Assembly (NCBI RefSeq): GCF_024539675.1
Contig: NZ_JAHHIT010000057.1
Coordinates: 1-64,000 of the forward strand
DNA: 64,000 nucleotides
From: Streptomyces hilarionis
GTDB taxonomy: Bacteria; Actinomycetota; Actinomycetes; Streptomycetales; Streptomycetaceae
Reading direction: 5' to 3'
In this document: in pieces, positions 48,849 through 57,177 of the stretch
Position numbering within the stretch: the stretch's first letter is position 1
How the letters are laid out: each line of letters opens with the position of its first letter
Position numbers and translations under genes: made by a program
Notes under the pieces: model-generated
The model's input: only the letters and a program-made list of their open reading frames with translations
The model's database searches: none
What the model was told of the DNA's origin: nothing

Positions 48849-49505
48849 TCAGGAGAGCTGACCGTCGTAGTCCGGCAGCTTGTACGTCGTCTCGGCGTGG
48901 CCGCCCGAGAGGTCCGTGGCGCTGTTGCCGACGTTCGCGATGATCGTGTAGCCCTTGGACTCGATGGTCACGCGCTGGGCGGTCTTGTAGGCGGCGACGT
49001 CCTTGAAGAGGTCGAGGAAGCCGCGCACGTAGAGCCCGGAGACCTTGTAGCCGACGTTCTTGAGGTTGTAGTCGGTCACCCCGGAGATGATGCCCGGGCG
49101 GGCGGTGACGAAGAACAGGGAGACGCCGTGGTCCTGGGCGTACTTCGCGACGTCCAGGACGGGCTTGTTGGCCGGCTGCGGGAAGCTGAAGCCGAAGTCG
49201 GTCTCCAGGGTGGTGTTGTCGACGTCGAAGACGATCGCCTGCTTCTCGCCCGGCCGGGCCGCGGCGATGCGCTGCTTCAGGGCCGGCAGCGCCTGGTTCA
49301 TCACGGCCTGGCAGTCCTGCTGCCAGGTGGCGTAGTCGACGTCCTTCGCGGCCGCCGTGGAGGCGGTGGCCGTGGTGGAGGTGGAGACGGCGGTGGCGCC
49401 GGTGGCCGTCGCGGCCTGGGCGCCGGCCGGGACGGCCAGCGCCGTGACGGCCGCGGCCGTCACGGCGGTGAGGGCGGTGCGGCGCGTCCAGGTGCCTCTG
49501 GTCAT
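48849..49505 (-). CDS. Secreted HAD-superfamily acid phosphatase (class IIIB type)
   Basis: A 218-residue protein. The N-terminal signal is twin-arginine-like (TRGTWTRRTALTAVTAAAVTALA) with AQAATA as the likely cleavage region. A Thr/Ala-rich linker precedes the HAD domain: nucleophile IVFDVDNTTLETD, motif II in SLFFVTARP, Lys in YKTAQR, and acidic NVGNSATDLSGGHA. It should remove phosphate from extracellular substrates. ATG 49505. It is divergent from the M23 peptidase across a 517-bp gap. Confidence 0.92.
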   Translation of the reverse strand: MTRGTWTRRTALTAVTAAAVTALAVPAGAQAATATGATAVSTSTTATASTAAAKDVDYATWQQDCQAVMNQALPALKQRIAAARPGEKQAIVFDVDNTTLETDFGFSFPQPANKPVLDVAKYAQDHGVSLFFVTARPGIISGVTDYNLKNVGYKVSGLYVRGFLDLFKDVAAYKTAQRVTIESKGYTIIANVGNSATDLSGGHAETTYKLPDYDGQLS

Positions 49506-50022
49506 GGGTGGGGGTCCTCTCGCGTCCTTGCGCTGCCGGTGTCGTGGGCATGCTCATCGTTGAGGGTGGCCTGAGGGGAACCAGCGGGTTACTGGACGGT
49601 AGAGGGGGATGAGAGGCCGGTCACAGACCCGTGCACGCGACGTGACGGGGGTCACAAGTCCCTTGCGGGATACGGGAGTAGCCGCCGTCACATTCCGAAG
49701 TCCCTTGAAGGGGGCGGCCGGTGACATGCCGCACAGGCGGTTCGGGCTCTACTAGGCGAGATAGTCACAGCCCATATTTGGGCAAATCGGACCCACGGTC
49801 CGAGGTCTGGGCTCGCGGAGGCCTGGCGTCACGGGCCGATGTCGAAAGTGTCCGGAACGGGCGTTCTGTCAAGGACTGGGAAGTTTTGCGGTGAAGTACT
49901 AGCTTCCGTCGTAGATCACACGTTTGGGGGTCCGCGGACCTCGGGGTTACCAAGGGATGGCCACCTCGGCGGAGGTTTCCCGCCAGGTGGTTTCCGATGT
50001 CCCCGTCCCCATGAGGTCTTCG
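49506..50022. other. Long divergent intergenic region
   Basis: 517 bp between the phosphatase and M23 peptidase genes. It is A/T-richer in 49745-49930 (CCCATATTTGGGCAAATC, GTTTTGCGGTGAAGTACTAG) than the flanking genes. A stem-loop lies at 49961-49990 (CCACCT and AGGTGG outside, GGCGG and CCGCC inside). It probably contains both promoters and a long peptidase leader. I could not match a known riboswitch. Confidence 0.5.
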
Positions 50023-50610
50023 ATGTTCCAGCGCGTCACGTTCCGTTCTTCCCGTACGTCCCAGCTCCGCACCCGCGTGGCCGTCGGGGCCGCCGCAGTG
50101 GGCGCCTCGGTCGTGCTGGGGACCGGAGTGGCGTCCGCCGCCGCCCCCGCCGCGGCGCCCGCCGCCGCCGCCAAGAAGGCCGTCTCCGCGGCCTCCTGGA
50201 TAGACCCGGTGAAGAAGTACACGCTGTCCGCCGGGTTCGCCCAGGCCGGCAAGATGTGGCAGTCCACCCACAGCGGTCAGGACTTCGCCGTGCCGAGCGG
50301 CACCAAGGTCATGGCCGCGCACGGCGGCACCGTGGTCAAGACCGGCGGCAACGGCGCCGGCGACGGCCCGGCCTACGGCAACGCCGTCGTGATCAAGCAC
50401 GCCAACGGTGTGTACTCGCAGTACGCCCACCTCTCGCGCATCGAGGTGAAGGTCGGCCAGGTCGTCAAGACCGGCCAGGAGATCGCGCGCTCCGGCAACA
50501 CCGGCAACTCCAGCGGTCCGCACCTGCACTTCGAGATCCGCACGACCCCCAACTACGGTTCGGCGATCAACCCGGTCACCTTCCTGCACGCCAAGGGCGT
50601 GAAGGTCTGA
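50023..50610 (+). CDS. Secreted M23-family (LytM) metallopeptidase
   Basis: A 195-residue protein. A cationic N region (FQRVTFRSSRTSQLRTR) and Ala/Val-rich signal sequence end near GVASA. The short mature protein is almost only the LytM domain: zinc ligands HSGQDFAVPSG and HLHFEIR, with GNAVVIKHANGVYSQYAHLS between. It should cleave peptidoglycan cross-bridges or act as a lytic cell-wall factor. ATG 50023 has GAGG 6 nt upstream; in-frame starts further up (for example 50011, 49957, 49924) would spoil the signal peptide. Confidence 0.93.
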   Translation: MFQRVTFRSSRTSQLRTRVAVGAAAVGASVVLGTGVASAAAPAAAPAAAAKKAVSAASWIDPVKKYTLSAGFAQAGKMWQSTHSGQDFAVPSGTKVMAAHGGTVVKTGGNGAGDGPAYGNAVVIKHANGVYSQYAHLSRIEVKVGQVVKTGQEIARSGNTGNSSGPHLHFEIRTTPNYGSAINPVTFLHAKGVKV

Positions 50611-50683
50611 CCCCCGGGTGACCGCGCGGCGTGACCCGGGCCGGCGACCGGCCCCGGCGCCGCGCCCCCGGGCCCCCGCGACC

Positions 50684-50704
50684 GACCGGCCGTCGCGGCC
50701 GGTC
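50684..50704. terminator. Hairpin between convergent M23 and TetR genes
   Basis: GACCGGCC-GTCGC-GGCCGGTC, 8-bp perfect stem. Confidence 0.5.
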
Positions 50705-50720
50705 CGCCCCCGTGACGCGA

Positions 50721-51308
50721 TCAGCCGCCGTGATGCGCCTGCGTCACCAGATCGACGGCGACCTCCAGGACTGCTGCCCGCTTGTCCTCGGGGTCGCCGT
50801 CGAGGTCGTTCAGGAAGAACATCCCGGCGTGCAGCGTGAAGATGGCGCTCACGCAGCGGACCTGGTCGGTGAGGGGGGCCTCGGGATCCATGATGATGTC
50901 GCGCAGGGCGCGCATGCGGTCCTTGAACGAGTCGCCGATCTGGAGTTCGCGCACCGTCGCCTGGTTCTCCTGCATGAAGCGGAAGAGCGGCGCCGCCTCG
51001 GAGAGGGCCTTGCTGTAGCGCCGCACCAGTTCGTGCTTGGTCTCCAGGGTGTGCGGCTGCTCCTTGCCCCAGTCGATCAGGTCCTCGATCGGCTTCGTCA
51101 GATCCGTGAAGATGCCGACGATGATCTCTTCCTTGGTCTTGAAGTGGTAGTACAGAGCGGCCTTGGTGACATCCAGGCGCTCCGCGATCTCGCGGAGGGA
51201 CGTCTTCTCGTACCCCTGCTCGGCGAAGAGTTCGAGGGCCACGTCCTGGATGCGCTGGCGGGTGTTGCCGCGACGCTGCTGCTTGGTGCCGTCCATGGTG
51301 TGGTCCAT
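50721..51308 (-). CDS. TetR family transcriptional repressor
   Basis: A 195-residue protein with an N-terminal helix-turn-helix (RQRIQDVALELFAEQGYEKTSLREIAERLDVTKAALYYHFKTKEEI) and a helical ligand-binding domain. It is divergent from a DHA2 efflux pump, with three operator-like copies in the 167-bp intergenic space, the standard layout for drug-responsive TetR repressors. ATG 51308 has AGGAG upstream; ATG 51296 is an alternative. Confidence 0.94.
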   Translation of the reverse strand: MDHTMDGTKQQRRGNTRQRIQDVALELFAEQGYEKTSLREIAERLDVTKAALYYHFKTKEEIIVGIFTDLTKPIEDLIDWGKEQPHTLETKHELVRRYSKALSEAAPLFRFMQENQATVRELQIGDSFKDRMRALRDIIMDPEAPLTDQVRCVSAIFTLHAGMFFLNDLDGDPEDKRAAVLEVAVDLVTQAHHGG

Positions 51309-51335
51309 CCTCGTACTCCTAGGGCTCCCGCGAAA

Positions 51336-51357
51336 ACTTACTTGCCGCCCGGCTAGT
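51336..51357 (+). promoter_or_regulatory. TetR operator copy 1
   Basis: A 22-bp site with dyad core CTTGCCG-CC-CGGCTAG (one mismatch between halves). It is the exact reverse complement of copy 3. It lies closest to the tetR gene. Confidence 0.75.
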
Positions 51358-51369
51358 TCTCCACCCGTA

Positions 51370-51391
51370 ACTTACTTGACGCCCGGCTAGT
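51370..51391 (+). promoter_or_regulatory. TetR operator copy 2
   Basis: Direct repeat of copy 1 with one change (C to A at position 10), 34 bp further on. It contains TTGACG (51376-51381), which with TACCTT (51400-51405) makes a promoter with an 18-bp spacer for the efflux gene. Confidence 0.72.
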
Positions 51392-51418
51392 GACAGGTCT
51401 ACCTTCCCAGTGTAGTGA

Positions 51419-51440
51419 ACTAGCCGGGCGGCAAGTAAGT
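51419..51440 (-). promoter_or_regulatory. TetR operator copy 3 (inverted)
   Basis: Perfect 22-bp inverse of copy 1. It falls just downstream of the inferred transcription start of the efflux gene, a typical roadblock position. Confidence 0.75.
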
Positions 51441-51475
51441 AGCCGGCCGGGGCGGGACCCAGGGGAGTGGGAACG

Positions 51476-53059
51476 ATGGCGGACACGAAGACACCAGAGA
51501 CCGAAGCGGAGAAACAGCCGAAGAGCGTGCGGGTCGTCCTGCTCGCACTCATGATCACGATGATGCTCGCGATGCTCGACAACATGATCGTGGGCACCGC
51601 GATGCCGACGATCGTCGGCGAACTCGGCGGCCTCGAGCACCTCTCGTGGGTGGTGACCGGGTACACCCTGGCGACCGCCGCCTCGACCCCGATCTGGGGC
51701 AAGATCGGCGACATGTACGGGCGCAAGGGCGCCTTCATGACGTCGATCGTGATCTTCCTGATCGGCTCCGCGCTGAGCGGCATGGCCCAGAACATGGGCG
51801 AGCTCATCGGGTTCCGCGCGATCCAGGGCCTCGGCGCGGGCGGTCTGATGGTGGGCGTCATGGCCATCATCGGCGACCTGATCCCGCCGCGGGAGCGCGG
51901 CAAGTACCAGGGCATGATGGCCGGCGTCATGGCGCTCGCGATGATCGGCGGACCGCTGGTCGGCGGCACCATCACCGACAACTGGGGCTGGCGCTGGTCC
52001 TTCTACATCAACCTGCCGCTCGGCGTGGTGGCCCTGACCGCGATCAGCGTCGTCCTGCACCTGCCGAACAAGCGGTCGCAGGCGCGCATCGACTACCTGG
52101 GCGCCGGTCTGCTGACGCTCGGCATCACCTCCATCGTCCTCGTCACCACCTGGGGCGGCTCGGAGTACGCCTGGACCTCCGCGCGGATCATGGAACTCGT
52201 CGCCATCGGCGTCGCCTCGCTCATCGGGTTCGTGTTCTGGCAGACCAGGGCCGCGGAACCGATCGTGCCGCTGCACATCTTCCGCAGCCGCAACTTCACG
52301 CTGATGTCGCTGATCGGCTTCATCACCGGCTTCGTGATGTTCGGCGCCACGCTCTTCCTGCCGCTCTACCAGCAGTCGGTGCAGGGCGCCTCCGCGACCA
52401 ACTCCGGGCTGCTGCTCCTGCCGATGCTCGGCGCGATGCTGGTCACCTCGATGGTGGCCGGGCGGGTGACCACGAACAGCGGCAAGTACAAGATCTTCCC
52501 GGTCGTCGGCAGCGTGCTGATGGTGGTCGGCCTCTACCTGCTGTCGACGATGGACACCGGGACCAGCCGCCTCACCTCCGGCGTCTTCATGGCCGTGGTC
52601 GGCCTCGGCATGGGCTGCCTGATGCAGATCACGATGCTGGTCGCGCAGAACAGCGTCGAGATGAAGGACATGGGCGTCGCGTCCTCGTCCACCACCCTCT
52701 TCCGCACCCTCGGCTCCTCCTTCGGTGTCGCGATCATGGGTGCGCTGTTCAACAACCGGGTCCAGGACGTGATGTCCGAGCGGGCCGGCGCCCTGGGCTC
52801 GAAGATCACCGAACGGTCCGCGCAGCTGGACGCGGCCAGCCTGGCCAAGCTGCCCGCGGCCGCCCGGGAGGCCTACCAGCACGCGGTGTCGGCCGGCACC
52901 CACACGGCGTTCCTGCTGGGCGCCGTGGTGGCCATCGCCGCGCTGGCGGCGGCGGTGTTCGTGAAGGAGGTCCCGCTGAAGGGAGCGGGCCCGCAGAAGG
53001 CGGACGACGCCACCGACGGGCCGGCCGTCGCCCCGCCGCCCATGGCCGAGGCGGTCTGA
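51476..53059 (+). CDS. DHA2-family 14-TM drug:H+ antiporter
   Basis: A 527-residue major-facilitator protein of the EmrB/QacA (DHA2) type. About fourteen helices are predicted. Motif A is GKIGDMYGRKGAF, motif B/C-like segments are RAIQGLGAGGLMVGVMAIIGDLIPPRERGKYQG and GGPLVGGTITDNWGWRWSFYINLPLG, and the charged MLDNMIVGTAMPTIVGEL in helix 1 is typical. It ends in a Pro/Ala-rich cytosolic tail. ATG 51476 follows GGGAG by 8 nt. It should be induced by a drug relieving TetR repression; the substrate is unknown. Confidence 0.95.
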   Translation: MADTKTPETEAEKQPKSVRVVLLALMITMMLAMLDNMIVGTAMPTIVGELGGLEHLSWVVTGYTLATAASTPIWGKIGDMYGRKGAFMTSIVIFLIGSALSGMAQNMGELIGFRAIQGLGAGGLMVGVMAIIGDLIPPRERGKYQGMMAGVMALAMIGGPLVGGTITDNWGWRWSFYINLPLGVVALTAISVVLHLPNKRSQARIDYLGAGLLTLGITSIVLVTTWGGSEYAWTSARIMELVAIGVASLIGFVFWQTRAAEPIVPLHIFRSRNFTLMSLIGFITGFVMFGATLFLPLYQQSVQGASATNSGLLLLPMLGAMLVTSMVAGRVTTNSGKYKIFPVVGSVLMVVGLYLLSTMDTGTSRLTSGVFMAVVGLGMGCLMQITMLVAQNSVEMKDMGVASSSTTLFRTLGSSFGVAIMGALFNNRVQDVMSERAGALGSKITERSAQLDAASLAKLPAAAREAYQHAVSAGTHTAFLLGAVVAIAALAAAVFVKEVPLKGAGPQKADDATDGPAVAPPPMAEAV

Positions 53060-53072
53060 CCTCGCCCTGAAC

Positions 53073-53107
53073 GAAGGCCTCCGGCGGTGTCCGCCCCGGG
53101 GGCCTTC
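53073..53107 (+). terminator. Hairpin after the efflux gene
   Basis: Outer stem GAAGGCC/GGCCTTC and inner stem GGCGG-TGT-CCGCC, separated by an internal loop, 14 nt after the stop. Confidence 0.6.
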
Positions 53108-53306
53108 CTCATGCCGGGCGGCCGCCTCCCGCTCCGCCCCGCCCAGGCCGCCGACCGCATCCACCGCGGTTCGGGCGGTGGCGCGGGCGCCGACGACTCG
53201 GGCGGCCGCGGGCCGGTGGCGGCTCGGGCAGCGGTGGCGCCGGCGCTGCGTCACCGGTGACGACAGGGGGCCGCGGGGGCCGCGCGGACCGCCGGGGCGA
53301 CGGCCG

Positions 53307-54650
53307 TCACGGCATCGTCGGATAGCTTCCGGTGTTGGTCGGGGCGTGCTCGGGCAGCCACAGGACGGCCACGGCGCCCTCGGACGGTATGTGCTCCGGT
53401 GCTCCCGCGGGCCGCACGTTGCGGAAGGTGAGCCGGGCGCCCAGGACGCGGGCCTGACCGGCCGCGATGGTGAGCCCGAGACCGTGTCCGTGTCCCGCCC
53501 GGTCGAGGCTGCCCGTGCGGAAGCGGCTGGGTCCCTCGGCGAGCAGGTCCTCGGGGAACCCGGGGCCGTGGTCGCGGACCCGGATGACCCGGCCCTCGAC
53601 GGTGACCTGGATGGGCGGCTTCCCGTGCCGGGCCGCGTTGGCCAGCAGGTTGAACAGCACCCGCTCCAGGCGGCGCGGGTCGGTCGTGACCATCGACTCG
53701 TGCACCACCCGCACCTCGACGTCCGGGTCCTTGGCCGCCACCCGGCGGGACACGAACTCGCCGAGCACGATGTCCTGTAGTTCGGCCCGCTCCGAGGCGC
53801 CGTCGAGACGGGCCACCTCCAGCACGTCCTCGACGAGGGTGCGCATGGCCTTGGCCCGGTCCAGCACCAGCTCGGTCGGCCGGCCGGGCGGCAGCAGCTC
53901 GGCCGCCGTCAGCAGCCCCGTCACCGGGGTGCGCAGTTCGTGCGCGATGTCCGCGGTGACCCGCCGCTCGGCCTCCAGCCGCTCCTGAAGGGTGTCCGCC
54001 ATGGCGTCGACCGCGCTCGCCAGGTCGTCGGTCTCGTCCCGCACGACCCCGCCTATCGCGTCACGGACGCGGACGTTCGCCTCGCCTCTGGCGACCTGGT
54101 TCGCCGCGGCCGCCGCCTTGCGCAGCCGGCGCGACATCTGACCGCCGATGAGCACACCGACCGCGCTTCCGCCGAGGACGACCGCGATGGAGCCGATCAC
54201 CAGGGCCTGGTCGAGGTCCTTGAGGATGTCCGTGCTGCGGTCGGTGAACCCGGTGTGCAGGGACAGCACGTGCCCGCCCTTGACCGGCACGGCCGCCCAG
54301 ATGTCCGGCACGCCGCCCCTGCGGTCGGAGACGAACGTCGCCCGGCGGCCCTCGCTGACCTTCTCGCGCAGCGCGTCCGGCAGGCCGGAGTCGTCGATCT
54401 TGATGTTGGGGAAGTTCGGCCGTCCCAGCTTCTCGTAGTTGGTCTGGGCGATCCGGACGCGCTCGTCGGCCAGGTCGCGCGCGTTGTCCAGCATGGAGAC
54501 ACGCGCGGCGTTGTGCACCACCAGGCTGAGCGCGATGGCCACCAGCGCGCCGACCAGCGCGATCGCCGCGCTCAGCTTCCACCGCAGCCCGGTGCGCAGG
54601 CCCATGCCCTCCACGCGCCCCGGACCCAGGTGCCGGATCATCCCCCGCAT
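53307..54650 (-). CDS. cseC: Sensor histidine kinase CseC
   Basis: A 447-residue kinase of the cell-envelope-stress system. Two membrane helices (about 28-48 and 150-175) flank an extracytoplasmic sensor domain. HAMP, HisKA (VTADIAHELRTPVTGLL) and HATPase (NLLANAARHG, VRDHGPGFP, GHGLGLTIA) follow. It phosphorylates CseB in response to cell-wall damage such as glycopeptides or lysozyme. It lies 20 bp downstream of cseB. ATG 54650 was taken; a later ATG at 54605 is possible. Confidence 0.94.
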   Translation of the reverse strand: MRGMIRHLGPGRVEGMGLRTGLRWKLSAAIALVGALVAIALSLVVHNAARVSMLDNARDLADERVRIAQTNYEKLGRPNFPNIKIDDSGLPDALREKVSEGRRATFVSDRRGGVPDIWAAVPVKGGHVLSLHTGFTDRSTDILKDLDQALVIGSIAVVLGGSAVGVLIGGQMSRRLRKAAAAANQVARGEANVRVRDAIGGVVRDETDDLASAVDAMADTLQERLEAERRVTADIAHELRTPVTGLLTAAELLPPGRPTELVLDRAKAMRTLVEDVLEVARLDGASERAELQDIVLGEFVSRRVAAKDPDVEVRVVHESMVTTDPRRLERVLFNLLANAARHGKPPIQVTVEGRVIRVRDHGPGFPEDLLAEGPSRFRTGSLDRAGHGHGLGLTIAAGQARVLGARLTFRNVRPAGAPEHIPSEGAVAVLWLPEHAPTNTGSYPTMP

Positions 54651-54669
54651 ACGTCAGTCCCCGCCCCGC

Positions 54670-55371
<702 letters not shown>

Positions 55372-55407
55372 CCCGGTGCTCTCAGTTCTCGTTGCGTGCT
55401 CGTATGC

Positions 55408-55437
55408 GTGCTGGTGCTGGTGCTGGTGCTGGTGCTG
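55408..55437 (-). repeat. Five tandem GTGCTG hexamers in the cseB leader
   Basis: Five perfect copies of GTGCTG (CAGCAC on the coding strand), 37-66 nt upstream of the cseB start. Near-copies flank it (CGTGCTCGT on both sides). Confidence 0.9.
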
Positions 55438-55668
55438 CGTGCTCGTGAGCGTGTCGGCGGGCCTGGCGCCTGTCGCTCGTCGGTCCGTCTGTCGGGTTCC
55501 TGTCCGGCTGCTGTCAGGGCGCCTATTGGGGGGACGCGCGGAGCGCCCCGAGCGTTCACTTCCGGCCCGTCCTCGACCGCTCCCGCCCCTTCACCAGATG
55601 ATCGGATCGAGGGGCCCGATCGGTTCACGCCGACCCGGACTTTCCTCGACCGGCCGCTCCGGCGCAGG

Positions 55669-56328
55669 TCAGCCGGTGGTGGGCGCCGGTGTCGGCTCGT
55701 CTCCGACCACGCTGCTGTAGTCGTTGTGCCAGCTGTACTCCTTGCGGAAGCGGCCCGCGACCCAGCGGTACGTGACCACGTTCTCCCCGGAGGGACTGGA
55801 GACCGGGTCCCCCTTCTCGTACACCTGCTTGGTCACCACCAGGTCGCCGCGGTCTATCTCCGCGTAGACGGGCGGCTCCTCCGCCTTGAACACGTTCGCG
55901 TAGCCGTCGCCGTCCTCCCGGTAGACGTAGGAGCCGACGCCGACGAAGTCGCCGCAGGTGAGCACGTTGACGATGAGGTCGTCGCCGGAGCCGGCGGTGA
56001 GATGCCCGTACGACACGTCGACCGGGTACTCGTCGCCCGCGCAGGGCTTCAGCTCGCTCTTGACCTCCGCCGAGACCGCCGGGTCGCTCTTGACGATCCG
56101 CACGGCCTCCGCCCGGCCGGGGGTGCCGGTGGGGGCGGCCGAGGGCGAGGCCGTGGCGCCCACCACCGAGTCGGCGTGGGCCGGCCCCTCGTCCCGGGCG
56201 CCGGTGCCGCCGGTGCCGCAGGCGGAGGCGAAAAGGGCGAGGGCGGCGAGCACGGTCATCGCCGTGATCGCCGCCTGGATGGTGCCTCGGGCCGGTGAGG
56301 GCCCGGCCTGGGTCAGGCCGCCGCGCAA
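55669..56328 (-). CDS. cseA: Lipoprotein CseA, negative modulator of the sigE system
   Basis: A 219-residue lipoprotein with lipobox LFASAC about 39 residues from the start, then an extracytoplasmic domain (KSDPAVSAEVKSELKPCAGDEYPVDVSYGHL, VYREDGDGYANVFKAEEPP, VTYRWVAGRFRKEYSWHN). In S. coelicolor CseA dampens sigE induction. The start is taken as TTG 56328, which has GAGGAG 8 nt upstream inside sigE. The alternative ATG 56259 would leave a signal sequence with no positive charge. It overlaps sigE by 16 bp, implying coupled translation. Confidence 0.88.
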   Translation of the reverse strand: MRGGLTQAGPSPARGTIQAAITAMTVLAALALFASACGTGGTGARDEGPAHADSVVGATASPSAAPTGTPGRAEAVRIVKSDPAVSAEVKSELKPCAGDEYPVDVSYGHLTAGSGDDLIVNVLTCGDFVGVGSYVYREDGDGYANVFKAEEPPVYAEIDRGDLVVTKQVYEKGDPVSSPSGENVVTYRWVAGRFRKEYSWHNDYSSVVGDEPTPAPTTG

Positions 56329-56855
56329 CGCTCCCGCTCCTCACGCTCCAGCGCGCGTGCGTCCAGATCGCGGGCCTCCAGCTCCTCGCGGAGCCGGGCG
56401 AGCGCCCGGTGCAGCGTGCTCTTGACCGTTCCGGCCGACATGCCGAGGGCGGCGGCCGTCTCCTCCGTGGACATCTGCTCCCAGTGTCGCAGCACGACGA
56501 CGCTGCGCTGTTTGGGTGCGAGCACCTTCATCGCGTCCATCAGCAGGGCGCGGTCGGCGTGCTGCTCGGTGGAGTCGTCCACACAGGCGTCCGGGAGCTG
56601 CTCGGTCGGCACCTCGTCGAGCTTGCGGGCACGCCACCACTCGGTCCGCGTGTTGATCATGACCCGGCGCAGGTAGGCGTCCGCGAGCCGCTTGTCCGCG
56701 ATGCCGTCCCAGCGGCCGTACGTCCGGGCCAGCGCGGTCTGCAGCAGGTCCTGGGCGTCGACCGGGTCCGGGACGAGCCGACGGGCGCTGCGCAGCAGCG
56801 CGTCCTGCCGCGTGCGGACGTATTCCTCGAACTCGAGCACCTCGCCCTGCGCCAT
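56313..56855 (-). CDS. sigE: ECF sigma factor SigE
   Basis: A 180-residue ECF sigma factor for cell-envelope-stress genes. Region 2 is FEEYVRTRQDALLRSARRL to DAYLRRVMINTRTEWWRARK; region 4 is LAPKQRSVVVLRHWEQMSTEETAAALGMSAGTVKSTLHRALARLREEL. No anti-sigma gene is adjacent: control is transcriptional through CseB/CseC. ATG 56855 (MAQGEVLEFEEY) matches the family start; the frame is open 17 codons further upstream. Confidence 0.96.
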   Translation of the reverse strand: MAQGEVLEFEEYVRTRQDALLRSARRLVPDPVDAQDLLQTALARTYGRWDGIADKRLADAYLRRVMINTRTEWWRARKLDEVPTEQLPDACVDDSTEQHADRALLMDAMKVLAPKQRSVVVLRHWEQMSTEETAAALGMSAGTVKSTLHRALARLREELEARDLDARALEREERERCAAA

Positions 56856-56965
56856 GGTCAACCGCCTCCGATTCCCCGTTCCGGCGGTGGTCGTCGCCGG
56901 TTTCACTGCCCGTGGTCTGCGACCCGCCGGGTCTCCGCCGGGTACGCAGATGAAGCTACGGAGGT

Positions 56966-56982
56966 GTTGTCACGGCGTTGTC
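56966..56982 (-). promoter_or_regulatory. Candidate CseB box upstream of sigE
   Basis: On the coding strand GACAAC-GCCGT-GACAAC, two identical hexamers exactly 11 bp apart, 111-127 bp before the sigE ATG. One-turn direct repeats are the usual target of OmpR/PhoB-type regulators such as CseB. Confidence 0.5.
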
Positions 56983-56997
56983 CGAAGGAGCCTTCGG
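56982..56997. other. Small perfect stem-loop upstream of sigE
   Basis: CCGAAGG-AG-CCTTCGG. It overlaps the edge of the direct repeat at 56966-56982. It may be a dyad operator or a terminator of the upstream mutY transcript. Confidence 0.4.
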
Positions 56998-57098
56998 CTA
57001 GCGCTCAGCTGTCCGTCGGTTGTGTAACGGCGGTGGGTTCGGGGTAAGAGGAACGGTCGGATCGCCGGGCTATGGGGAGATTCGTCCACGCGTCGGCC

Positions 57099-57150
57099 GT
57101 GACGAACGCCGTCGGGGGCTGTGACGAACGCAGTCGAAGGCTGTGACGAG
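57099..57150. repeat. 22-bp tandem repeats in the mutY-sigE intergenic region
   Basis: Two full 22-bp units (57099-57120, 57121-57142; 19 of 22 identical) beginning GTGACGAACGC, and a third partial GTGACGA at 57143. The exact two-turn phasing puts the motif on one face of the helix. Confidence 0.8.
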
Positions 57151-57177
57151 GCCCCCGGACTGTGAACTGACCGTGCG

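Noticed and set aside
49506..50022. Possible c-di-AMP (ydaO) riboswitch before the M23 peptidase, suggested by disA in the same window
   Set aside because: Streptomyces cell-wall hydrolases can carry such a riboswitch, but the conserved ydaO core sequences could not be found; only a generic stem-loop is visible.
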